Positions 26,527-32,845 of a stretch of 64,000 nucleotides of DNA are shown here, in pieces. The DNA comes from Gemmatimonadota bacterium. Lineage in GTDB: Bacteria; Gemmatimonadota; Gemmatimonadetes; Gemmatimonadales; Gemmatimonadaceae. How positions within the stretch are numbered: the first letter of the stretch is position 1; every line of letters starts with the position of its first letter. The stretch is from contig JAIUOB010000001.1 of NCBI GenBank assembly GCA_020161135.1, positions 930,001-994,000 of the forward strand, written 5' to 3'. A model generated the notes under the pieces. The model was not told where the DNA came from. It searched no databases and worked only from the letters and a program-made list of their open reading frames with translations. The position numbers and the translations under genes are program-made.

Positions 26527-28953
26527 TCAGCGCCACGCGGCGGTCGCCAGCCCCGCCGCGTCGCGCACGTAGGGCACCCACACCAACGCCACCAACGGTA
26601 CCTGCACATCGCCGCTCTTCGCCTTGACCACGGTCTCGGTGAGCGGCTCCTGCTGGGCATCGTAGCTCGCGCCCAACGCGTCGATCTCACCTTGCAGCGT
26701 CGTTTCGAGGTCGGCGTACTGCGCACGCAACACCTCGAGGCTCTCGGTTGCGCGCGTCACGTCGCCAGACTGCTGCGCCGCACGTCCGGCGCCGCGCGCG
26801 GCCGTGCCCACCTTGCCGATGGTCGTTGCGGACACCTTGCCGCGGCCGAAGATCGCGCCCAGGATCGCGCCGCCCACCGAGATGGCGGTGTCGAGCTTGG
26901 CCTGCGACGCCTGCGCACTTTCCCGGGCCACCGCCTGCTCGGCCCGTCGGATCTTGTCCTGCAGCGTCGTGAACCTGGTCGTGAATCGACCACGCAGCTT
27001 CTCGACGGCCGCATCCCGCTCCTCGTGCGCGCGCAACTGCAGCCGAATGCGGAAGTCGCGCTCGCTCTCTCCCGGCTGTGACGTCTGCTTGTAGGTCGGG
27101 CTGGTGAGCAGCGTGACCGTCTCGTTGGTGACGACCCACTTCTGCAGCGCCTTGCTCCACGCCGCGTAGTGCTTCGCGCGGGTGGCCGCGTCGGGGAGGG
27201 CCGCAAAGGCGGCGCCGTCGCGCGGGGTGCGCTCGAGGGTGGCGGGGTCGAGCGGGACGCGTTCGGCATTCCCCCACTCGAGCACGATGGGGCCGTCGTC
27301 GAGCGTGGTCATGAGGGCGAGGCGGCGCTGCTCGGTGACGCCCAGCTTCGCGCTCGCAAAGCTCACGTCGGCGATACCCACGATGGTGGGGTGATAGACC
27401 ACCGCGCCCTCGCGCTGCGGCGGCAGGAAATACTGCGGCACATCCGGCGGCAACACCGGCGCGCGACCGGCCGCGCCGCTCGTGAGCGTCGCACCCGCGG
27501 GCGCGGCAGCGATCGGCGCGGCGGTGGCCGCCTCCGGGCGTGTCGACGCGCGCTGCGCCGTGAGCGTGCGGATCTGCTCGCGCGTCATCGGGCCGGCGAG
27601 ATACGACAGCGTCCAGCGCGTCTCGAAGGTGATGGGCGCGGGTTCGTGCACGCTGTGCAGCAGGAACACGCGCTTGCCGAGGCCGGCGATGGTCTGCTCC
27701 ATCGCGGCGCGGTCGAACGCGTGCCCCCCGCTCGCGCCCTCGAGCCCCTCCATGACACGCATCTTGTCGCGCTCGGTCTGCAGGCGACCGATGAACCAGG
27801 TGCCGGTGTTCGAGAGACCGCGGTAGTCGAGGTCCACCGGGTTCTGCGTGGCGAGCACCACGCCCAGTCCGAACGCGCGCGCCTGCTTGAGCAGCGTGAG
27901 CAGCAGGACCTTGCTGGGCGGGTTCGCCACCGGCGGCATGTAGCCGAACAGTTCGTCGATGTAGAGGATCGCGCGCAGCGAGCCGGTGCCGGGCTGGGTG
28001 CGCACCCACGCGAGCACATCGGCCAGCAGCAGCGTCATGAAGAACATCCGCTCCTGGTCGCCGAGGTGCGCGATGGAGATGACGGACCCGCGCGGGCGGC
28101 CGCTCTCGTCGAACAGGAGTCGCGCCGTGTCGAGCGGCTCGCCCTGCAGCCACGTCTGGAAGCCGGGTGCGGCGAGCAGGTTGTTGAGCTGCATGGCCAG
28201 CGCCATGCGCTCCTTGGGCGGAAACACCGTGTCGAGCGGCATCACGCCCACCGTGCTGAACGGCGGCTGCTGGATGCCACCGATGAGCGCCGCGAGATCG
28301 AGGTTGCGCCCTTCCTGCCACGCATGATGGAGCAGGTTGGCGACGAGAATGTGCTCGCGGCTCGAGATGGGGTCGGCCTCGACGCCCAGCAACGCCAGCA
28401 ACGACGTGGCCGTCGCGCTCACGCGCTCCTGCAGCGCCTCGGCATCGTCACGAATGGCCGCCGGTGGTGCGTCGAAGGCGCGCAGCAACGACAACGGTCG
28501 CCCCGCGGTGCTGCCCGGCGTGTACACGGTCACTTCGGCCGCGTCGACGGCACGCTGGATGCGCGCGCCGTCCTGCCCCCAGCCCGCGAGACCGTTGCGC
28601 CAGGTGGTGGCCTGCTGGTCGGCGAATGCCTCGACGCTGAGCCCGGCGTTGGCCGCCTGCTGCGCGTCGACCCACGGCCGGAAGTCGCTGCCGGCGAGCG
28701 CCGGAAAGCGCAGCGCGAGGTTGCCGAGATCGCCCTTCGGGTCGACCGCGATGACCGGCACGCGATCGATGAGCGCCTCCTCGAGCAGCCCCACGCCCAA
28801 GCCGGTCTTGCCGCTGCCGGTCATGCCGATGATGACGGCGTGCGTGGTGAGGTCCTTCGCGTCGTAGAGGACGTAGTCGTCGCGCCGCTGCTTTGCCGCG
28901 AGGTCGTACTGCTTGCCGAGGTAGAAGGCGCCGAGGGTCTCGAAGTCGGTCAC
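26527..28953 (-). CDS. HerA-like / DUF87 P-loop ATPase
   Basis: The product is 808 aa. Walker A is GMTGSGKT at residues 43-50, Walker B is ILYIDELFGYMP at about 335, and LATQNPVDLDYRGLSNTGTW, typical of HerA/FtsK-type ATPases, follows. The last 300 residues contain a long charged coiled coil (about 640-720) interrupted by GGAILGAIFGRGK. HerA relatives are hexameric DNA translocases or ring motors; the target here is unknown. The GTG start overlaps the upstream lipoprotein stop (GTGA), so it is the last gene of the four-gene kinase operon. Confidence 0.85.
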   Translation of the reverse strand: MTDFETLGAFYLGKQYDLAAKQRRDDYVLYDAKDLTTHAVIIGMTGSGKTGLGVGLLEEALIDRVPVIAVDPKGDLGNLALRFPALAGSDFRPWVDAQQAANAGLSVEAFADQQATTWRNGLAGWGQDGARIQRAVDAAEVTVYTPGSTAGRPLSLLRAFDAPPAAIRDDAEALQERVSATATSLLALLGVEADPISSREHILVANLLHHAWQEGRNLDLAALIGGIQQPPFSTVGVMPLDTVFPPKERMALAMQLNNLLAAPGFQTWLQGEPLDTARLLFDESGRPRGSVISIAHLGDQERMFFMTLLLADVLAWVRTQPGTGSLRAILYIDELFGYMPPVANPPSKVLLLTLLKQARAFGLGVVLATQNPVDLDYRGLSNTGTWFIGRLQTERDKMRVMEGLEGASGGHAFDRAAMEQTIAGLGKRVFLLHSVHEPAPITFETRWTLSYLAGPMTREQIRTLTAQRASTRPEAATAAPIAAAPAGATLTSGAAGRAPVLPPDVPQYFLPPQREGAVVYHPTIVGIADVSFASAKLGVTEQRRLALMTTLDDGPIVLEWGNAERVPLDPATLERTPRDGAAFAALPDAATRAKHYAAWSKALQKWVVTNETVTLLTSPTYKQTSQPGESERDFRIRLQLRAHEERDAAVEKLRGRFTTRFTTLQDKIRRAEQAVARESAQASQAKLDTAISVGGAILGAIFGRGKVSATTIGKVGTAARGAGRAAQQSGDVTRATESLEVLRAQYADLETTLQGEIDALGASYDAQQEPLTETVVKAKSGDVQVPLVALVWVPYVRDAAGLATAAWR

Positions 28954-29480
28954 GGGCGTGCATCCGGTGGCGGCCCGGGTGGTGTGCGCCAGACGGCGGC
29001 GCGCACCACGTCCGCATGGCGGCGGGCGTTGGAGAGGTCGTAGTCGTGCAGGGCGACGTCGCGCCCGTCCACCTGCTTGCGGCTGCTGCGCACCGCGCCG
29101 CTGCGGTCGAAGGTCACGGCCAGCGTCACGGTGCCTGGCGCGGGTGTGCGATCGGTGGTCTGCATGGTCTGGGTGCGCACTTCCTCGAACGCGAGGAGCG
29201 CGCCGTCGGTGCCGAACACCAGGTGTCGTGTGCCGGTGCCGTCGGTGCCGAACGTGAGTGTCTCGCGCACGACCGAAATGCCCGCGCTGTCGCGTCGCGT
29301 GAACGTCACCTGCTCGTCGCCATCGGCCAGTGCACCGGAGTCACGCACGCTCGGCGAGACGGCGCGGCGGGCGTCGAGACCGTTTCGGGCGTCTGCACGC
29401 TCGCCGCAGGCGGCGCTCGCGAGGGTGAGCACCACCAGGGTCATTGCGCACGCCCCTGCGGCGCGGCGCGGCGCGCGCAT
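28950..29480 (-). CDS. Predicted lipoprotein of unknown function
   Basis: The product is 176 aa. The signal segment ends LASAACGE, a lipobox with Cys about residue 25; a second possible start (MTLVVLTLA) lies 12 codons in. The mature part is polar and strand-rich (EQVTFTRRDSAGISVVRETLTFG, TVTLAVTFDRSGAVRSSRKQ). Its ATG overlaps the kinase stop by one base (TGATG) and its stop overlaps the HerA-like start (GTGA). The tight coupling implies a shared task with the kinase and ATPase. No family is recognised. Confidence 0.72.
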   Translation of the reverse strand: MRAPRRAAGACAMTLVVLTLASAACGERADARNGLDARRAVSPSVRDSGALADGDEQVTFTRRDSAGISVVRETLTFGTDGTGTRHLVFGTDGALLAFEEVRTQTMQTTDRTPAPGTVTLAVTFDRSGAVRSSRKQVDGRDVALHDYDLSNARRHADVVRAAVWRTPPGPPPDARP

Positions 29481-31390
29481 CACGCGGGGACCGGCGTGTG
29501 TGGTGTGTCGTGCCGCCCAGCGGGCCGGTCGCGCAGCAGGCGACGGACGTCTGCGGCGGCGTCGACCTGCCGCTGCAATTCGTGCACGGCGTCGAGGTGT
29601 TCGGTCATGGAGCCTGGCGCGGTGCGATCGGCGTGCAGGCGCAACAGGTCGACGCGAATGGCCTCGAGTGCCGCGACCGTGGCGCCGAGGCGCCCATCGA
29701 CCGCGGCGCGCTCTTTGGCCAGTGCCGTGCGCCGCGCGCGATGCGCCTCCGGTGTGTCGTCGGCACGGTGTCGCAGCGCGCGCTGCTCGACGTCGATGCT
29801 GGCGGCACGGGCGCGCAGGGCCACCGCCTGTTGCGCGAGGGCCGCGGTCGCGGCGGGGAGCGCGGCGAGCGCACGCTGCGCGTCGGGGCCAAGCTCGGCG
29901 AACAGTCGGACAGCCACCTGCTCCAGCAACAGCTCCGTGACGTGCTGCGCGGGCGTCGCGCGGGGGGCGTGCATCGTCCGCGCGCCGCCCATCCAGCGCA
30001 CCACCCGCTCGGCAAGCGGGCGGCGAACGCGATCGTGCAGCCACTGCGAGACGCCGGTGCGCTGACGTAGGCTCGACAGCGCCCGCTGGATGAGCAGCGG
30101 CGGCAGGAGCCACGTCGCGATGCCCCCCAACACCTCGAGGGGCCCCGGCAGGCCCATGGCGTCGACACGCCCCTGAGCGAAGGCGAGCAGCAGTCCGACC
30201 GCCCCGGCACCGAGGCGCTGCGAGAGGCTCGAGGGTGCCGGTGGTCGCGCGGGCGGGGGGGCGGCCGCGAGCGCTCGTGTGACGTCATCGGGCGCGGCGC
30301 CACGGGCGAGCGCCTGGCGTGCGAGGAACAGCGCCTCGGCGCCGCGCAGGCCGGCGGCCACCGCACCGAAGCCGACGATGGTCTGCACCACCGCCTCGAG
30401 GATGTTGCGACCGAGCGATCCTGCGGGCTCGCCCAGGACCAGCAGGACGGACGTCAGGCCAATGGCCACTGTCCAGTCGGTGAGGGCGTACGCCGCGGAG
30501 GCGGCGCCGGCCACTTCACGCGCCTCCGGGGAGAGCCCTGGCTCGCTGTGCCGGTCCTCGAGTGCCGCGACGAAGGCGGCGGCGCTGGCGAACCGCTCGT
30601 CGGGGTGCGGGGCGAGACAGCGATCGATGGCGTCGGCGAGCGTGGCGGGGAGTTGCGCACCACGCGCCCGCTCGCGCACGGCGGTGCGCGCCGCGTCGTC
30701 GCCCCGTGCCTGCTGCGCCAGCACGGCGAGCGGGTGTCCGTCGTGCGGATACCGTCCGGTGGCCGCCAGATGCAGCGTGACCCCGAGCGCGTACAGGTCG
30801 GCGCGCCCGTCGATGACATCACCCAGCGCCTGTTCTGGCGCCATGTAGCGGGCCGTGCCTGCCACCTCGCCGGACGCGTGCGGGCCGGCAGTGGCGACGG
30901 CGATGCCGAAGTCGGCGATGAGGGCACGGTCGGTGCCTTGCTCGAGCAGGATGTTCTCGGGCTTCACATCCCGATGCACCACCCCGCGCTCGTGGGCGTA
31001 GGCGAGCGCCCAGCCCACTTCGCGCCCGATGCGCTGCACCGTGGCGGGGGGCAGCATGCCTGCGCGATGCAGCCGTTCGGCGAGCGTCTCGCCGGCCACG
31101 TACGCCATGACGAACCACGCCAGCTCTCCCGCCTCGGCGACCTCGTGGATCGGCACGATGTGCGGGTGGAAACACTGCGCGGCCAATCGTGCCTCGCGCA
31201 GGAAACGCCATCGCATGTCGTCGCGCGCCGAGAGCGCCGGGGCGAGCAGCTTGATGGCGACGGGGCGTTCGAGCAGCACGTCGCGGGCGAGATACACCAC
31301 GCCCATGCCCCCGCGGCCCAGCTCCCGCTCGAGAGAGAACCGACCGGCGAGCGCGCGTTGCAGCGCGAGGAAGGTCGGGTCGGTGCTCAG
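29480..31390 (-). CDS. Membrane Ser/Thr protein kinase, apparent CTG start
   Basis: The product is 636 aa. The kinase domain (about 18-275) is complete: Gly-loop LGRGGMGVVYLAR, Lys47 in VAIKLL, VVHRDVKPENILLEQG, DFGIA, GTARYMAPEQ, and DGRADLYALGVTL. After it come hydrophobic segments (WTVAIGLTSVLLVL, VVQTIVGFGAVAAGL, LEVLGGIATWLLPPLLI), then a helical, coiled C-terminus. No PASTA repeats are present. The frame has no ATG, GTG or TTG between 31723 and the Gly-loop; the CTG at 31390 overlaps the upstream stop as CTGA and yields LSTDPTFLALQRALAGRFSL, the usual distance to the kinase core. I therefore place the start there. Confidence 0.85.
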   Translation of the reverse strand: MSTDPTFLALQRALAGRFSLERELGRGGMGVVYLARDVLLERPVAIKLLAPALSARDDMRWRFLREARLAAQCFHPHIVPIHEVAEAGELAWFVMAYVAGETLAERLHRAGMLPPATVQRIGREVGWALAYAHERGVVHRDVKPENILLEQGTDRALIADFGIAVATAGPHASGEVAGTARYMAPEQALGDVIDGRADLYALGVTLHLAATGRYPHDGHPLAVLAQQARGDDAARTAVRERARGAQLPATLADAIDRCLAPHPDERFASAAAFVAALEDRHSEPGLSPEAREVAGAASAAYALTDWTVAIGLTSVLLVLGEPAGSLGRNILEAVVQTIVGFGAVAAGLRGAEALFLARQALARGAAPDDVTRALAAAPPPARPPAPSSLSQRLGAGAVGLLLAFAQGRVDAMGLPGPLEVLGGIATWLLPPLLIQRALSSLRQRTGVSQWLHDRVRRPLAERVVRWMGGARTMHAPRATPAQHVTELLLEQVAVRLFAELGPDAQRALAALPAATAALAQQAVALRARAASIDVEQRALRHRADDTPEAHRARRTALAKERAAVDGRLGATVAALEAIRVDLLRLHADRTAPGSMTEHLDAVHELQRQVDAAADVRRLLRDRPAGRHDTPHTPVPA

Positions 31391-31566
31391 AACTCGCGCC
31401 GCTTCATTTCCTTGAAGATTTCCTGCGCCTCGGAGCCGTCGAGGGGCTCGTGGTGCGTGCGGGTGGCGTCGAGGGTCGGGTCGAACGCTTGGCGCGCGGG
31501 CTTCTTCACGTTGGCGGCCTTGTTCTGCGTCTTCTTGAGCAGGGCCTTGAGCTGCGAGTCCTTCAT
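31387..31566 (-). CDS. 59-aa hydrophilic protein, first gene of the kinase operon
   Basis: A short frame with a Shine-Dalgarno (GGAG, five bases before the ATG) encodes a Lys-rich helical N-terminus (MKDSQLKALLKKTQNKAANV), a middle FDPTLDATRTHHEPLDG and a charged C-terminus EIFKEMKRREF. It ends in TGA overlapping the kinase CTG. The alternative is that this DNA belongs to an N-terminal extension of the kinase read from 31723, but that extension is low-complexity Arg/Pro/Ala and poor evidence of protein. It could be a small regulator or substrate of the kinase; no family is recognised. Confidence 0.6.
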   Translation of the reverse strand: MKDSQLKALLKKTQNKAANVKKPARQAFDPTLDATRTHHEPLDGSEAQEIFKEMKRREF

Positions 31567-31740
31567 CGACGCTCCATGGGAGGGTGCGGGTTGCCTTCAG
31601 CTTGCCGCCGCGGGCGACGCGTGGCAATCCCTGTCGGGGGGCGGCCGCGGACGGGGGATCGGCTCGGGGGCCGTGGGCCGTGGGCCCCGGCGGCGACGGC
31701 CCCGCGATGGCCGCCCGGCGCATCTCTCAAAACTTCATGG

Positions 31741-31769
31741 TTGACACCTCGGCCGGGGAACTATAGCGT
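31741..31769 (+). promoter_or_regulatory. Promoter upstream of the cold-shock gene (TTGACA - 17 - TAGCGT)
   Basis: A perfect TTGACA at 31741-31746 is 17 bp from TAGCGT at 31764-31769; TATAGC at 31762 with 15-bp spacing is an overlapping alternative. This is the best sigma-70-type promoter in the window. It implies a 5' leader of about 230 nt on the cold-shock mRNA. Confidence 0.7.
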
Positions 31770-31785
31770 CTAGGGTCATCGAACA

Positions 31786-31845
31786 ATGCTGGACGTGCTT
31801 CGGTGCGGACAACGCGATTGGCGGGCGACTTCGGGGACCTGCTGA
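31786..31845 (+). CDS. Putative 19-aa leader peptide in the cold-shock leader
   Basis: ATG CTG GAC ... TGC TGA encodes a 19-residue peptide (MLDVLRCGQRDWRATSGTC). The stop codon lies exactly in the loop of the downstream terminator hairpin. There is no Shine-Dalgarno; the ATG is only about 10 nt after the expected transcription start. Composition shows no run of one amino acid, so a classical amino-acid attenuator is not indicated. It may be chance; it is listed because of its position. Confidence 0.3.
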   Translation: MLDVLRCGQRDWRATSGTC

Positions 31846-31862
31846 CAAGCGGGTCCTTTTTT
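31835..31862 (+). terminator. Intrinsic terminator / attenuator inside the cold-shock leader
   Basis: GGACCTGC (31835-31842) pairs with GCGGGTCC (31849-31856) across a six-base loop and is followed directly by six T residues (31857-31862). This is a textbook Rho-independent terminator, yet it lies between the promoter and the coding region, about 140 nt before the ATG. It either attenuates the cold-shock gene or ends a small RNA of about 85 nt. Confidence 0.75.
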
Positions 31863-32004
31863 GTAGCCGGCCATCACGGTTCGTCGAGACCGCGTGCGTC
31901 GTCCGACGCTCGCAGCCCACGCGGGGGCTTCGTCCGCGACAACACGAGTGCTCGGTGCGTACGGCAGGGCCGGACTCCGAACACACAGCAACAGGAGCAG
32001 TGCC

Positions 32005-32217
32005 ATGCGTACGACCGGCAAGGTGAAGTGGTTCAACGATGCCAAGGGCTTTGGGTTCATCACGCCCGACGACGGCTCGAAGGATTGCTTCGTCCACCAC
32101 TCGGCCATTCAGGGCGGCGGCTTCCGCACCCTGGCCGAGGGTGAGCGCGTCGAGTTCGACATCGTTCAGGGCCAGAAGGGCCCCGCGGCCGAGCAGGTCG
32201 TGAAGCTCCGCGGCTGA
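32005..32217 (+). CDS. csp: Cold-shock protein (CspA family)
   Basis: The product is 70 aa, a complete cold-shock domain. RNP1 ([10 protein letters not shown]) and RNP2 (DCFVHHSAI) are intact, with [14 protein letters not shown] at the N-terminus. It binds single-stranded RNA/DNA as an RNA chaperone. ATG 32005 has a Shine-Dalgarno (ACAGGAG) and gives the standard length; the frame is open to 31894, but that part lies in the leader. Expression is probably controlled by the 230-nt leader with its internal terminator. A strong terminator follows. Confidence 0.95.
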   Translation: MRTTGKVKWFNDAKGFGFITPDDGSKDCFVHHSAIQGGGFRTLAEGERVEFDIVQGQKGPAAEQVVKLRG

Positions 32218-32238
32218 GCTGCGCGAATCGCTTCACCG

Positions 32239-32274
32239 AAACGGGCCACCGGTCATCGACCGGTGGCCCGTTTT
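32239..32274 (+). terminator. Rho-independent terminator of the cold-shock gene
   Basis: A 16-bp perfect stem (32239-32254 with 32258-32273) and a three-base loop are followed by T's. It starts 21 bp after the csp stop. It also lies 24 bp beyond the end of the convergent DUF2721 gene, so it can serve both strands (A's on the other side). Confidence 0.85.
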
Positions 32275-32297
32275 GCGTTTCCGGTGCGGCCTGCCTG

Positions 32298-32738
32298 CTA
32301 GTGCGGCCCGATACGCAGTGACTGTGTGGCGAGGAACACCTCGCGCAGGAAGCTCACGAGGCCGGTGATGAGCGCGGCCATGGCGACCACGAACGACGCG
32401 CTCACGAGATAGGACACATCGCGTGCGAAGAAGGCGCTCACGAAGAGCACCGCGATGATGACGCACACGAGCAGCGCGGCCAGCGTGAAGAGGCTGATGG
32501 CGCGGTTGATGTGCCGTGCGCGTCGCGAGAGCATGCGCAGGTCGTCGCCCACGAGTGCCCGGTGCTCGCCCGTGAGGTCGGGGAGGTGCCCCTCGAGCAG
32601 TCGCGCGCGATCGATGATGCGACCGAGGCGGTTGGTGAGCACCACCAGCATCGACGCGATGCCGGTGAGCAGGAAGACGGGCGCGATCGCCAGTTGAATG
32701 ACGTGCGCGATGGTCTCGACGCGGGGCGTGGTCTGCAT
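32298..32738 (-). CDS. DUF2721 membrane protein
   Basis: The product is 146 aa. There are three membrane segments: VIQLAIAPVFLLTGIASMLVVL (about 12-34), LFTLAALLVCVIIAVLFVSA (about 88-110) and VSASFVVAMAALITGLVSF (about 118-136). The middle loop NRLGRIIDRARLL is the DUF2721 hallmark. Function is unknown; it is an inner-membrane protein. ATG 32738 (MQTTPRVETIAH) gives the family N-terminus; the frame is open seven codons further. An imperfect 32-bp inverted repeat separates it from the S9 peptidase gene. Confidence 0.85.
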   Translation of the reverse strand: MQTTPRVETIAHVIQLAIAPVFLLTGIASMLVVLTNRLGRIIDRARLLEGHLPDLTGEHRALVGDDLRMLSRRARHINRAISLFTLAALLVCVIIAVLFVSAFFARDVSYLVSASFVVAMAALITGLVSFLREVFLATQSLRIGPH

Positions 32739-32756
32739 ACCGAATACTGCACCGGT

Positions 32757-32826
32757 CACCCCGAACCCAAGAACCCCGAACTCCCAACTGATCGGTTGGG
32801 GGTTCGGGGTTCCAGGGTTCGGGGTG
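32757..32826. repeat. Imperfect inverted repeat of the GGGTTCGGGG type
   Basis: Arms 32757-32788 and 32795-32826 match at 29 of 32 positions around a six-base loop. It lies between the S9 peptidase stop and the DUF2721 start, both minus strand, and can fold into a long hairpin that ends the peptidase transcript. The G-rich arm (runs of 3-5 G) also has quadruplex potential. A G/T-rich relative without the second arm lies at about 50848-50876, before hsdM. Confidence 0.7.
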
Positions 32827-32845
32827 CCGGGTGGGACGCGGTGGG

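Larger units (their letters stand above)
31570..32004. other. Long intergenic region holding the cold-shock promoter and leader
   Basis: The stretch from the 59-aa gene start to the cold-shock start holds no conventional gene. 31570-31740 is GC-rich with no clear element; it presumably contains the minus-strand kinase-operon promoter, which I cannot place. From 31741 a TTGACA promoter, a 19-codon ORF, an intrinsic terminator and a 140-nt unstructured-looking tail lead to the cold-shock gene. Confidence 0.6.

Noticed and set aside
27169..29043. 624-aa plus-strand open frame
   Set aside because: It is antisense to the HerA-like ATPase gene, which has Walker motifs; no domain in the plus frame.
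31391..31723. N-terminal extension of the kinase from ATG 31723
   Set aside because: It is Arg/Pro/Ala low complexity and covers the 59-aa gene in another frame; the CTG overlap is a better start.
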